Shown here: piece after piece, positions 37,671 to 46,113 of the stretch
Layout: each line of letters begins with the position of its first letter
How positions within the stretch are numbered: position 1 is the first letter of the stretch
NCBI GenBank assembly: GCA_938005265.1
Contig: CALLOA010000006.1
Span: 30,134 to 94,133 of the forward strand
Reading direction: 5' to 3'
From: an uncultured Granulosicoccaceae bacterium
GTDB lineage: Bacteria > Pseudomonadota > Gammaproteobacteria > Granulosicoccales > Granulosicoccaceae
DNA: 64,000 nucleotides
Made by a program: the position numbers and the translations under genes
The notes under the pieces: generated by a model
The model's database searches: none
What the model was told of the DNA's origin: nothing
The model's input: only the letters and a program-made list of their open reading frames with translations

Positions 37671-38174
37671 TTATTGAATCGCCATTTTAAGGCGATCCCC
37701 TACCTTGATACCGTGACGCTCGAACCAGCCCTGGTTCACCTCCAATGCATAACGTGCGGGTAACCTGGCTGGATAATGTTCGCGGTTCCAGGGTTGCATT
37801 TTCTGGATGTCATTGATCACTAAATCCTCCGATATAAATGCGATGGACAGCGGTATCGAAGTTTCCCTCATCGTGAACACCAGTTGCTGGGTTTTCTGGT
37901 AGACGAAAAGCATGCCGGCGTTCGCCCCCAGGTGTTTGCGGTAGCTCAGGCCACGTGAGCGTTGCTGAGGGGTTGATGCGACTTCGACTTCGATGCTGAT
38001 GCCGCCAATTTCTAACGGAATCGTACTAAGTTTTGCTTGTGGCTCGCGAGCAAACGTTACACTCGTGCACAGGAATACCATGCTGGCAGTCATTACCACT
38101 AAACAGGCTCGCCAGTTCAATCCCATGGACGGTTTTCGAGTCTGAATTATGTTGTGATTTGGATTCACTATCAT
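37671..38174 (-). CDS. DUF192 family exported protein
   Basis: 167 residues from ATG 38174, whose ATGA overlap with the aroE stop suggests coupling; ATG 38126 is a possible shorter start that puts the signal peptide first. The leader (CLVVMTASMVFLCTSVTFA) precedes the DUF192 domain: EIGGISIEVEVASTPQQRSR, GLSYRKHLGANAGMLFVY, FTMRETSIPLSIAFI and ALEVNQGWFERHGIKVGDRL. DUF192 proteins are small beta-barrel-like periplasmic proteins without established activity. Function not known. Confidence 0.88.
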   Translation of the reverse strand: MIVNPNHNIIQTRKPSMGLNWRACLVVMTASMVFLCTSVTFAREPQAKLSTIPLEIGGISIEVEVASTPQQRSRGLSYRKHLGANAGMLFVYQKTQQLVFTMRETSIPLSIAFISEDLVINDIQKMQPWNREHYPARLPARYALEVNQGWFERHGIKVGDRLKMAIQ

Positions 38175-39010
38175 AAGTTCGCCAGTACTTGCGGGCCAAT
38201 CAAACGTGTTTTGGGGCGCACGTCTTCCCAGATAAAAAAAGCATCAGCTGCCTGTTCCAGTAACATGCCCAAGCCATTGTTTATGTTTGTGCAACCGTAT
38301 GATTCAGCCAGTTTGAGAAAGGCTGTTTGCGGATTCTCGATACTGCGAGTGTAGGAAAAATCGTAAGCACAACTATCGGTGGTGAACACTGCCTGTGGAA
38401 CGGGTGCTGTCTCGCCATGCAGGCCTGCTGAGGTTGCATTCAACACCAGGTCAAAAGCGTCACCAAGTGCCGCGAGTTGCTCGAAATCAAACGTCTCGAT
38501 CTCCCCATAATCAGCAAATTCTTTGGCCAGCTGTTCGGCTCTTTGCAGTGTGCGATTGGCAATAACCAGGCGAGATGGCTGTTGCGCCAGTAGCGGAAAC
38601 AGTGCTCCTCGGGTCGCCCCGCCGGCACCTATGATCAACACGTTTTTGCCGGTTATTTCAAAACCAATGGTAACTTTTAAATCCTGCAACAAACCGGAAC
38701 CGTCGGTGTTATGGCCGGCCAGTGTCCCGTCAGCCAGAAATTTAATGGTGTTGCAGGCGCCGGCTATTCTGGCCGCCTCGGATACGGTGTCACAGAGTTC
38801 GAAAGCCTGCGACTTGAAAGGTACTGTAATGTTGCAGCCGCGACCGCCTGCATCGCGAAACGATTCGACGTCTGCGGCGAACGACTCTTCGCTACTCAAA
38901 GTGGCTGTATATTCAACTCTGCGTTGCGTTTGTTCGCCAAACAGCTGGTGTATTCGCGGTGAAAGACTGTGTTCGACCGGATTGCCGAAGAGGGTGTAGC
39001 GATTGATCAT
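38171..39010 (-). CDS. aroE: Shikimate dehydrogenase
   Basis: 279 residues. NADPH-dependent reduction of 3-dehydroshikimate to shikimate in aromatic amino acid synthesis. Landmarks: YTLFGNPVEHSLSPRIHQLF (shikimate Ser-x-Ser), GCNITVPFKSQAFELCD with the catalytic Lys, GHNTDGSGLLQDL with the catalytic Asp, the NADP loop IIGAGGATRGALFPLL, ANRTLQRAEQLA, and NATSAGLHGETAP. Full length. It is the first gene of the aroE-DUF192 unit, divergent from the OmpA gene across a 390-bp gap that contains a 21-bp triplicate. Confidence 0.97.
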   Translation of the reverse strand: MINRYTLFGNPVEHSLSPRIHQLFGEQTQRRVEYTATLSSEESFAADVESFRDAGGRGCNITVPFKSQAFELCDTVSEAARIAGACNTIKFLADGTLAGHNTDGSGLLQDLKVTIGFEITGKNVLIIGAGGATRGALFPLLAQQPSRLVIANRTLQRAEQLAKEFADYGEIETFDFEQLAALGDAFDLVLNATSAGLHGETAPVPQAVFTTDSCAYDFSYTRSIENPQTAFLKLAESYGCTNINNGLGMLLEQAADAFFIWEDVRPKTRLIGPQVLANL

Positions 39011-39104
39011 AATCCTGTTTAGAGTCCGCGTGCTGTTGTTACTTGCAGCGCCTGTAGTGAGCCCGCATTATGACAATTGTCGTAACTTGATGCAGAAAAA
39101 TTGT

Positions 39105-39167
39105 GGTGCTGCCGGCTGAAGCCTTGGTGCTGCCGGCTGAAGCCTTGGCGCTACCGGCTGAAGCCTA
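39105..39167. repeat. Three 21-bp tandem repeats in the aroE-OmpA intergenic region
   Basis: Units at 39105-39125, 39126-39146 and 39147-39167. The first two are identical; the third has two or three changes. Each contains GCCGGC. They lie about 95 bp upstream of the aroE start. No other structure explains them. The rest of 39011-39401 holds a small palindrome (39183-39196) and nothing else clear. Confidence 0.93.
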
Positions 39168-39182
39168 ATACCATTCATTTTG

Positions 39183-39196
39183 TGTATTTTAATACA
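39183..39196. promoter_or_regulatory. Palindrome, possible operator
   Basis: TGTATT-TT-AATACA, a perfect 6+6 inverted repeat in an AT-rich part of the aroE/OmpA divergent region. It could be a regulator site or part of a promoter for the OmpA-family gene about 200 bp downstream. No regulator is assigned. Confidence 0.35.
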
Positions 39197-39401
39197 TGAA
39201 TTATACGCGAAATGCCCGAAGTTACCCTGTTTTACCCCAGTAATTCGTCACAAGTGCCAACATTTGGTCACTCTTGAACTATAGTTAGTGGTTCGCCTTA
39301 CCACTTGCAGGTATGGGGGTTGAGGCTTGCTTTTGATTCGCAAGTCAGCCGCCGCTTGCAGGTCCATGTAATCAACTGATACTCCTGTGCTGCGCGTGAA
39401 C

Positions 39402-40604
39402 ATGACAGACTTATCGCTTCGTATGTCGATATTACCGGCTCTTGCCCTGTTTGCCGGCCTGCTGGTAAACAAGCCTGTTGAGGCGTTGGACAACGATTGG
39501 TTTATCGGTTTTGGTGGTGGCCAGGGGCTACTCGAGCCTGACCCGGTCGACCCTACTATTACTCTGGATGATGATGCCGATTCGCCCACTGGCGGCAGTA
39601 TCTTCATTGGTCGCGATGCCGGTAATTTTTCCAGCGTTCAGCTACAAGTCTATTCTTTTGGCAGTGCGCAGCTGTCCAATGCGGAGACGATTGATTATCG
39701 CGCTATCGAAGGGGCTGTTCTTTATCGATTTTATGACACTCGCGATCGCAGCCTGAGGCGTGGTGGTATGCATTTGGCGCTCTACGGACGTGTCGGTGTC
39801 GGTAGCCTTGATCGGCAGATCGGCACACAGTTGGCACTTGAACTGGATAGTGATTTTTATTTTGGTGCCGGGCTGGGGGCGGAATGGTTCTTTTTTGGTC
39901 CCTTGTCGCTGCGGGCGGAATATAATTATCTGGACCGTGATATTCAGGTGGGGCAACTATCACTGGCGTTTCGTTTTGGTGGCACAAAAACAGGTGGAAT
40001 TGGTGGCTTCCCACAGCCTGACAGCCCGGTCACTGTTGAACGTACGCCCGCACAACCTTCGGTCGATACCAGCGTGGTGCCCCCTCCATCAACCGATGTG
40101 GGCCAGGTCGAAATCATTCCCGATACCGAGGCGCAAGCCCCGGTGCAGATTGAACCTCGAACTGAAATCCTTAACGACAGCGATGCTGACGGCATACCAG
40201 ACTCTGCCGACCAATGCCCGGGCTCTCGTAGCAATTACCCGGTGCGTGATAATGGTTGTGCCTTGTTCAACGGTGTATTGAGTGGTGTAACTTTTGAAGG
40301 CCGTACAGCTACGCTGACGCCGAGCTCGTTTGCGCAGCTGGATTATCTGGCCGGCGTTCTGCAAGAATTTCCTGAAGCACGCATACAGTTGTTGGCGCAT
40401 ACAGACTCCATTGGTAACCGCCTGGACCAGGCTAATATCACGCGCGGCCGATTGCGGGCTGTGGGTAGTTATCTGGTACGCAAAGGGGTTTCTGCGAGAC
40501 GTATGGTGCTGCGCAGCCTCGGAGGTGAAAGCCCGTTGTATGACAACGAGACGCAAAGTGGCCGTGCTGCAAATAATCGCATCGAGGTGCTAGAGCAGCC
40601 TTGA
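39402..40604 (+). CDS. OmpA-family outer-membrane protein with calcium-repeat linker
   Basis: About 400 residues from ATG 39402 (GTG 39387 and ATG 39423 also possible), with a signal peptide (ILPALALFAGLLVNKPVEA). The barrel spans about 25-195 (DWFIGFGGGQG, YGRVGVGSLDRQIG, FYFGAGLGAEWFFFGPLSL). A Pro-rich linker leads to a TSP3-like loop DSDADGIPDSADQCPG and the OmpA peptidoglycan domain (IQLLAHTDSIGNRLDQ, GRAANNRIEVL). It anchors the outer membrane to the cell wall and may form a small pore. It resembles the protein at 6.0-7.2 kb in layout. Its stop overlaps the TTG start of the CPBP protease. Confidence 0.88.
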   Translation: MTDLSLRMSILPALALFAGLLVNKPVEALDNDWFIGFGGGQGLLEPDPVDPTITLDDDADSPTGGSIFIGRDAGNFSSVQLQVYSFGSAQLSNAETIDYRAIEGAVLYRFYDTRDRSLRRGGMHLALYGRVGVGSLDRQIGTQLALELDSDFYFGAGLGAEWFFFGPLSLRAEYNYLDRDIQVGQLSLAFRFGGTKTGGIGGFPQPDSPVTVERTPAQPSVDTSVVPPPSTDVGQVEIIPDTEAQAPVQIEPRTEILNDSDADGIPDSADQCPGSRSNYPVRDNGCALFNGVLSGVTFEGRTATLTPSSFAQLDYLAGVLQEFPEARIQLLAHTDSIGNRLDQANITRGRLRAVGSYLVRKGVSARRMVLRSLGGESPLYDNETQSGRAANNRIEVLEQP

Positions 40605-41122
40605 GCAACAGTGCAGGGCAGTCATCCCTACAGCGTAAGCTGGTCCCGGTTTGTCTTGCATTTCTGGCAGCGCCATTAGTCTGGGCTGTTCTTTACTGGG
40701 TAGTGCGGTTGCCTGCCGGTACCTTACTGGCGGGGTTTTCAGCGGATTCCGACAAGACGACTCCGGGTGGATACGCTGACTTTGCGGATTCCGGTGTCAT
40801 CTGGTTGTTGCTGCAGGCAGTGTTGTTGTACCCGGTGCTTGAAGAGATTGTGTTCCGGGGTGCACTGCAAGGCTGGTTGCTCGAGCGCCCGTCACTGAAA
40901 AAAAAACCGATCTTCCGATTAATCAGTGTACCCAATCTGTTGGCGTCACTGGCATTCACGGCACTTCATTTTGTTAATCAGCCACCAATCTGGGCGGCCC
41001 TGGTTTTCGTTCCGTCACTGGTATTCGGGTGGGCTCGTGAACATAGTGGCGGCTTGTTGTTGCCCATTCTTTTGCACATCTGGTACAACGCCGGGTTCTA
41101 TGTTCTGTTTGTGCGGCTGTGA
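40601..41122 (+). CDS. CPBP-family intramembrane glutamic protease (CAAX protease-like)
   Basis: 173 residues from TTG 40601, overlapping the upstream TGA. Multi-spanning inner-membrane protein with the CPBP motifs: Glu81-Glu82-x3-Arg86 in YPVLEEIVFRGALQG, Phe-x3-His123 in FTALHFV, and His159-x3-Asn163 in LLHIWYNAGF. All catalytic residues are present. Relatives cleave peptide bonds inside or near the membrane. Small members of this size act in C-terminal sorting systems such as JDVT-CTERM, in which the protease trims anchor tails. The two tail-anchored surface proteins at 4.2-8.6 kb are possible clients (inference; they do not show the JDVT motif). Confidence 0.85.
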   Translation: MSNSAGQSSLQRKLVPVCLAFLAAPLVWAVLYWVVRLPAGTLLAGFSADSDKTTPGGYADFADSGVIWLLLQAVLLYPVLEEIVFRGALQGWLLERPSLKKKPIFRLISVPNLLASLAFTALHFVNQPPIWAALVFVPSLVFGWAREHSGGLLLPILLHIWYNAGFYVLFVRL

Positions 41123-41129
41123 TTCACTT

Positions 41130-42068
41130 TCAGATCCACTCACGTGCGGGCAGAAACTTTGTGTAAAGGTTTTGTTCCTCCGTGCCGTTTTCGGGTTGCC
41201 AGTTATAGCGCCACTGTACAGCTGGTGGCATAGACATCAGTATAGATTCGGTGCGTCCGCCTGATTGCAATCCAAACAGTGTACCGCGGTCTTGTACCAG
41301 ATTGAATTCAACGTAACGGCCACGCCGGTATTGCTGGAATTCGCGGTGTTGTTCCTTGTATTCAATATCTCGACGTTTCTCAACGATGGGTCTGTAGGCC
41401 TTGATAAAGTGGTTGCCGACGCTCTGCATCAGTGCAAACGAATGTTCGAATCCACCGTTGTCAAAATCATCAAAGAACAGTCCGCCGATGCCCCGTGCTT
41501 CCTGGCGGTGTTTGATAAAAAAATACTCATCGCAAGCTTGTTTGAAACTTTGGTAGAGCCCGTCGCCGAAGGGTTCCACAGCATCGCGTGCCGTGCGGTG
41601 CCAATGTCGGCAATCGTCCTCAAAGCCATAGTAAGGGGTCAGATCGAAACCCCCGCCGAACCACCAGACCGGGTCATTATCAGGGCTGGCTGCAATAAAA
41701 AAACGAATATTGGCGTGAGTGGTCGGGACAAACGGATTCAGCGGATGCAATACCAGTGACAACCCCATGGCTTCGAAGCCTCGCCCAGCCAGCTCCGGTC
41801 GTTGCAGGCTGGCTGAAGGTGGCAGCTGATTGCCAAAGACATGTGAAACACCAACTCCGGCGCGTTCAAACAGTCCGCCACCCTCCAGCAGGCAAGTGGT
41901 ACCGCCACCGCCTTGGGGTCGCTGCCATTCATCGGCCACGAACGCCTTACCATCCAAGCCGCTTAATTCTTCGCACAGTGATGTTTGCAAACCGCTGAGA
42001 TAGTCGATCACCCGTTTGGTATCGGTATCTGACGGGGGTGTGGTTTTTTCAGTTGAACTACTATTCAT
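41130..42068 (-). CDS. hemF: Oxygen-dependent coproporphyrinogen-III oxidase
   Basis: 312 residues from ATG 42068 (TTG 42080 is in frame upstream). HemF oxidatively decarboxylates coproporphyrinogen III to protoporphyrinogen IX in heme synthesis under aerobic conditions. Visible: [24 protein letters not shown]-like [67 protein letters not shown], and [16 protein letters not shown]. All conserved blocks are intact. It is the last gene of the dprA-tsaC-hemF unit. Confidence 0.97.
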   Translation of the reverse strand: MNSSSTEKTTPPSDTDTKRVIDYLSGLQTSLCEELSGLDGKAFVADEWQRPQGGGGTTCLLEGGGLFERAGVGVSHVFGNQLPPSASLQRPELAGRGFEAMGLSLVLHPLNPFVPTTHANIRFFIAASPDNDPVWWFGGGFDLTPYYGFEDDCRHWHRTARDAVEPFGDGLYQSFKQACDEYFFIKHRQEARGIGGLFFDDFDNGGFEHSFALMQSVGNHFIKAYRPIVEKRRDIEYKEQHREFQQYRRGRYVEFNLVQDRGTLFGLQSGGRTESILMSMPPAVQWRYNWQPENGTEEQNLYTKFLPAREWI

Positions 42069-42119
42069 TTTATGGAGCAATGTTATGGAATGTCGCGCTC
42101 TTGAAATGGGTGATCAGGT

Positions 42120-42713
42120 CTAACGCAGTCGATTGCCGCTGGCAGCGTCAAAGATGGGTGTCGCTCCCTGCTGACCACCAACTGGCGCATCCAGTAACAG
42201 ATCAATCTTTTCTCCCAAAGCTTGCCGCACGGCGGTAGCAGTGGTGCAAGCAGGTTGCCCCGAGTAGTTGGCACTGGTTGATACGATCGGACCACCAAAT
42301 TCCTGACTCAGAGAGACGATAACCGGGTGTTGACTGACTCTCACGGCTATTGTCTCACGGCCACCGGTAAGCAGCTCCGGTAATGTCGGCTTGGCCTTGA
42401 CGATCCAGGTGACAGCGCCTGGCCATGTCGCCAATAAACGCTCGCGGGTTAACAGGTCCAGCGGTTCTATGAAATTTTCAAGATGCGAGAATTCGGCACT
42501 CACAATTATCAGGCCTTTGCTGGCATCACGCTGTTTTATTTCAATGACGCGTTGCAAGGCTGATAGTTGCAATGGATCGCAGCCAATGCCGAATACGCCT
42601 TCGGTCGGATAAGCGATAAGACCGCCATTTTTGAGCACTTTGACCGCTTGTTTTATTGGCAATTTCGCCACATTGGCGACATTTTTACTGTTTTCGGTGT
42701 CAGGCATCAGCAT
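42120..42713 (-). CDS. tsaC: Threonylcarbamoyl-AMP synthase (YrdC/Sua5 family)
   Basis: 197 residues. TsaC makes threonylcarbamoyl-AMP, the donor for t6A37 in ANN-decoding tRNAs. The substrate cradle is shown by KNGGLIAYPTEGVFGIGCDP, KQRDASKGLIIVSAEF, VTWIVKAKPTLPELL and STSANYSGQPACTTA. The length is that of the short TsaC form, without the Sua5 domain. Its start lies 7 bp inside the end of dprA, so the two are translationally coupled. hemF follows. Confidence 0.95.
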   Translation of the reverse strand: MLMPDTENSKNVANVAKLPIKQAVKVLKNGGLIAYPTEGVFGIGCDPLQLSALQRVIEIKQRDASKGLIIVSAEFSHLENFIEPLDLLTRERLLATWPGAVTWIVKAKPTLPELLTGGRETIAVRVSQHPVIVSLSQEFGGPIVSTSANYSGQPACTTATAVRQALGEKIDLLLDAPVGGQQGATPIFDAASGNRLR

Positions 42714-44014
42714 CTGATATAACGTCCATCACCGAGAGATTTTAGCCTGCTTTGCAGCTCCAGTATCAGTACCAGTGACATAACGGTTGATACCGGCATG
42801 CCGGTGGCGCTGCATAATCCATCCACCGTGACGGTATCAAATCCGGCGGCGTTCAGCAGATCCTGAAGTTGTGCCTGCTGTTCAGCAGGCACTTTGTCGT
42901 CGTTCTCGACACTGTGGTGGGTCCCGGTATTTCTGGCGGATTCTTGTGGTGTGGAAACAGCTGCACGGGTTACCCGGCCGATTTCCATTTCGAGTGGCAA
43001 TTCGAGTGGCAATTCGATGGGCAACTCATGGGTGATATCACTGACCTGTTGTACCAGTTTTGCGCCTTGTTGTATGAGGTGGTGGCAGCCTCGAGCTTGC
43101 GGGTTGAGTACGGAGCCGGGCATGGCAAAGACTTCGCGGTTTTGCTCCATAGCGTGTCTGGCTGTCACCAGAGTACCGCTACGTTGCATGGCTTCGACCA
43201 CCAGAGTCCCCAACGACAGGCCACTGATAATTCGATTTCGTTGCGGGAAGTTGCGAGGTATCGGGCTCAAGCCAGGGGGGAATTCGGTAACAGCGGCGCC
43301 TTTGTGAACAATATCGGCCAGCAGGGCCTGGTGCTGTTTCGGGTAGCACAGGTCGGGTCCGCTTGCCATAACCGCAAGCGTCCTGCCACCCGCCTCAAGG
43401 CACCCCCGGTGAGCAGCCGCGTCCATACCAATGGCCAGTCCGCTGGTAATAACCAGACCGGTGTCAGCCAATTCGCCAGCCCAGCGTCGGCCCAGGTTAA
43501 GAGCTGCCGGGGTGGAACGACGGGATCCGACAATTGCCAGTTGTGGCCTGTCAAGAATTTCTGGTTTGCCGGTTACAAACATAGCGGGCGGCGGGTCTGG
43601 AATCTCGCGTAACAGATCCGGGTAGTTTGATGATTCCAGCGTTAGCAGGTGATTGCGGGGGCACTCTGCCCAGCGCAGCGATCGCTCTACAAGCTTTTCA
43701 GTGCGACTTAATCTTTGTTGAGGGCTGAGTGAATTACCGCGGTTCGCGAGACCGGGAATCTTTAATAGTTGCAGTAGAGAAGATGCGTCGGGATAACCGT
43801 CAGGAAACAGTTCCTGTGGATGGTCCAGAGCCTTGAGAATGCGGCAGCATTGCGCCGGGGTGAACAAGCAGCATGCTAATGAGAGCCATGCGAGTGAAGG
43901 TGTTGTTAGGTTGGCAGCTTGCTTTGTATTAACGGATTGCTTTGTTTTGACAGCTTGCTTTGTTATGACAGCTTGCGCTGTGCTACCAGCTTGTTTTTCT
44001 TCCTTGAAATTCAT
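42707..44014 (-). CDS. dprA: DNA-processing protein DprA
   Basis: 435 residues. DprA loads RecA on incoming single-stranded DNA in natural transformation. The Rossmann core is complete: QLAIVGSRRSTPAALNLG, LVITSGLAIGMDAAAHRGCL, RTLAVMASGPDLCYP, RNRIISGLSLGTLVVEA, and a C-terminal winged helix (TVDGLCSATGMPVSTVMSLV). The first 40 residues are a non-conserved extension containing a four-copy 18-bp repeat. The ATG lies 3 bases after a perfect 13-bp hairpin whose 3' arm contains the SD GGAGAGG, so translation may be controlled by RNA structure. Confidence 0.95.
   Translation of the reverse strand: MNFKEEKQAGSTAQAVITKQAVKTKQSVNTKQAANLTTPSLAWLSLACCLFTPAQCCRILKALDHPQELFPDGYPDASSLLQLLKIPGLANRGNSLSPQQRLSRTEKLVERSLRWAECPRNHLLTLESSNYPDLLREIPDPPPAMFVTGKPEILDRPQLAIVGSRRSTPAALNLGRRWAGELADTGLVITSGLAIGMDAAAHRGCLEAGGRTLAVMASGPDLCYPKQHQALLADIVHKGAAVTEFPPGLSPIPRNFPQRNRIISGLSLGTLVVEAMQRSGTLVTARHAMEQNREVFAMPGSVLNPQARGCHHLIQQGAKLVQQVSDITHELPIELPLELPLEMEIGRVTRAAVSTPQESARNTGTHHSVENDDKVPAEQQAQLQDLLNAAGFDTVTVDGLCSATGMPVSTVMSLVLILELQSRLKSLGDGRYIRC
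43916..43987. repeat. 18-bp in-frame tandem repeat in the dprA N-terminus
   Basis: Four units of 18 bp (43916-43933, 43934-43951, 43952-43969, 43970-43987), encoding the six-residue steps AQAVIT, KQAVKT, KQSVNT and KQAANL. They lie in the extension before the conserved DprA core and diverge gradually, so this is an older expansion than those upstream of accB. Confidence 0.88.
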
Positions 44015-44017
44015 GAC

Positions 44018-44046
44018 CTCTCCGGCGAGATTGTCTCGCCGGAGAG
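44018..44046 (-). promoter_or_regulatory. Perfect 13-bp hairpin covering the dprA ribosome-binding site
   Basis: Inverted repeat CTCTCCGGCGAGA (44018-44030) and TCTCGCCGGAGAG (44034-44046) around a three-base loop. Read on the minus strand it lies between the LysM gene stop (44056) and dprA ATG (44012-44014); its 3' arm holds GGAG, five bases before the ATG. There is no T-run after it, so a simple terminator is unlikely. It could block dprA translation or stabilise the upstream mRNA end. Confidence 0.75.
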
Positions 44047-44055
44047 GGCGGCGGA

Positions 44056-45360
44056 TCAGATCTCGGTAACTACATCATCACGGTTGATCGGGCGGGTCGA
44101 TTCCATTACCAGTGCATAGCTTACTTTATCAAAGGTCTGGAATACCATTACCACACCGGTACGCGTGCTGGGTAGTGCTACAGTGCTCTTCTTGTTGCGG
44201 CTGAAGCGATCTTTTATGACACCGCCACGGCGTTCCACGGCCAATACATCGCCAATCTTGATACCGGCTCTGTCGCCAAGGTTCAACACAACGATCTGGT
44301 TTCGGCCAGCCTGGGTGATCGCATCTACCAGTGAAACAACGCGCCCTTCACCTCCCTGAATCGCGGGAGTGCGTGGCACATAGGTGTGCTGTGCAAAGCC
44401 ATTGCCGGTGGACATCAGTCTGTCTCCCGATATTGTCTCCATCTTGTTACTGGTGATCAGCAGTGTTGCAGGATCGCCTTCTTGCAACAGCCTGGCACTG
44501 GCGACATGCGTGACCTCGTGTCCCAATAGCTCGTTATTTACCGGGTCACGTAGTTCTTTGCTGCGTCGGAATATGCCGTAGCTGGGCTGACTCGAGTTGA
44601 TATTGCCTCGTGCATAGATTTCATGTCCCAGTGCGCTGGTCAGACGGCCCTCATAGTTGCCTATGACGTAAGGTGCCTTTCTTAGCTGTTTCGCTGAAAC
44701 CACACGCGGATAAACAAGAAACTGACGGATAGCATCACCCGGAATCATCGGGATGGCATCCTTTAGAGATTGTTCGCGGATGCGAGGTGACAGTTTTTCG
44801 GTTCCACCACCGGAATTCTCGCCATAGATCACGGAGTCACCGATTTCTTCGCCATTACGGGTTACAACCAGGGAGGGCACGCCGTTAGCGTCATAACGCA
44901 AGGCGATGTGGTCACCGGGATAAATCAGGTGAGGGTTCTTGATACCGGGATTGGCTTTCCATACTTTTGGCCATTCCCAGGGGTCAGTCAGGAAGCGACC
45001 CGAGATATCCCACAACGTATCGCCGCGAACTACAGTATAGACTTCCGGATGGTCGTCTCGAACTCCGACGCCTGAGTGGGCCGCACCCAGCTGTGGCACT
45101 GAAGTGGTGTAGTCCTGGTTGATGACCTCGGTGTCTGACTGTTGTTGAGTAAAGCGGTCTACAACCGAGATACCTTCACTTGACAGACCATTGTCGTCAT
45201 CGAAAATATCCATCGAGGCACAGCCGGCAAGTAGTGATACTCCCGCCACAGCAATGGCTGTCTTCAGTAGCGAGAGCTGCTTGCCACTGGCCTGGCGCTT
45301 TCGACTGGATTGTCTGTTATCGTGATCCGCCGCGGGGGCGATAGTGTTATTACATACCAT
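44056..45360 (-). CDS. LysM-domain lipoprotein
   Basis: About 434 residues from ATG 45360; the frame is open further upstream but only non-protein-like sequence is added. The N-terminus has a basic stretch, then AVAGVSLLAGC, a lipobox with the lipid-modified Cys. A LysM domain (YTVVRGDTLWDISGRFLTDP, then LIYPGDHIAL) near residue 110-160 binds peptidoglycan. A long beta-rich C-terminal region with RIREQSLKDAIPMIPGDAI and DRAGIKIGDVLAV follows. The gene sits upstream of dprA and divergent from def, a conserved arrangement in gammaproteobacteria. Probably an envelope protein linking the outer or inner membrane to the wall; exact role unknown. Confidence 0.88.
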   Translation of the reverse strand: MVCNNTIAPAADHDNRQSSRKRQASGKQLSLLKTAIAVAGVSLLAGCASMDIFDDDNGLSSEGISVVDRFTQQQSDTEVINQDYTTSVPQLGAAHSGVGVRDDHPEVYTVVRGDTLWDISGRFLTDPWEWPKVWKANPGIKNPHLIYPGDHIALRYDANGVPSLVVTRNGEEIGDSVIYGENSGGGTEKLSPRIREQSLKDAIPMIPGDAIRQFLVYPRVVSAKQLRKAPYVIGNYEGRLTSALGHEIYARGNINSSQPSYGIFRRSKELRDPVNNELLGHEVTHVASARLLQEGDPATLLITSNKMETISGDRLMSTGNGFAQHTYVPRTPAIQGGEGRVVSLVDAITQAGRNQIVVLNLGDRAGIKIGDVLAVERRGGVIKDRFSRNKKSTVALPSTRTGVVMVFQTFDKVSYALVMESTRPINRDDVVTEI

Positions 45361-45397
45361 GGATATAGCTAACTCCGTTGTCAACGATACCGGCCAT

Positions 45398-45413
45398 GCA
45401 CGGTTGACCGTGC
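45398..45413. promoter_or_regulatory. Inverted repeat in the LysM/def divergent region
   Basis: GCACGGT-TG-ACCGTGC, a perfect 7+7 inverted repeat 38 bp upstream of the LysM gene start. It could be a binding site for a dimeric regulator; no regulator is assigned. A TATAAT at 45487-45492 may be part of the def promoter, but a matching -35 at normal spacing is not evident. Confidence 0.35.
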
Positions 45414-45584
45414 CCGGACCGCACATTGCGGGAACAGCTGCCCCCTTTGGGGACGGCTTGACTAGAATTTGCTATTGCTGATGCATATATAATGCCCGAG
45501 AGGGGGTCTACTGCCGGTTTAGGCTCTATCCGGCGAGATGTTGCCGTTTTTTTTGCTCTGTTCTGCCTTAACTGAAGAAACCGT

Positions 45585-46094
45585 ATGTCACTACTCGATA
45601 TTCTGCAATTTCCAGACACAGCACTGCGTAAAATCGCGGCGCCGGTAGAGGATGTCGACGCCCGTATCGACAGTCTTGTCGGCGATATGCTGGAGACCAT
45701 GTACGAGGCGCCGGGTATTGGCCTGGCAGCGACTCAGATCAATGTCCATGAACGATTGGTTGTGCTGGATGTTTCGGACGAGTGCAACGAGCCGATCGTG
45801 CTGATCAATCCCGAGATAATTGAACTCGATGGCGAGCAAGAGATGCAGGAAGGTTGCCTTTCCATACCGGGTATCTATGAAAATATAAAACGTGCAGCCA
45901 GCGTGCGGGTGAGCGCTGTGAATCGAAACGGAGACCCCTTTGAGCTTGAAGCAGATGGCTTACTGTCGGTTTGTATACAGCATGAGATTGATCATCTGGA
46001 CGGTAAACTTTTTGTTGACTACCTGTCACCACTCAAACGCAATCGTATACGTCTTAAAATGCAAAAAGCCAAACGCAAGGATGCTGAAGAGTAA
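45585..46094 (+). CDS. def: Peptide deformylase
   Basis: 169 residues. It removes the formyl group from nascent N-terminal Met in the cytoplasm with a bound metal. The three family motifs are intact: [20 protein letters not shown] (metal Cys) and QHEIDHLDG (HExxH metal and catalytic Glu). Full length. First gene of the def-fmt-rsmB unit (19 bp to fmt), as in most gammaproteobacteria. Confidence 0.98.
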   Translation: MSLLDILQFPDTALRKIAAPVEDVDARIDSLVGDMLETMYEAPGIGLAATQINVHERLVVLDVSDECNEPIVLINPEIIELDGEQEMQEGCLSIPGIYENIKRAASVRVSAVNRNGDPFELEADGLLSVCIQHEIDHLDGKLFVDYLSPLKRNRIRLKMQKAKRKDAEE

Positions 46095-46113
46095 TCGGTA
46101 GAAACCTAGTCAA

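Noticed and set aside
39105..39167. CRISPR-like array
   Set aside because: The repeats are directly adjacent without spacers, and no cas gene is in the window.
39103..39170. Short ORF over the 21-bp repeats encoding VLPAEAL steps
   Set aside because: Only a GTG start with no SD, and the frame simply follows a repeat whose unit is a multiple of three.
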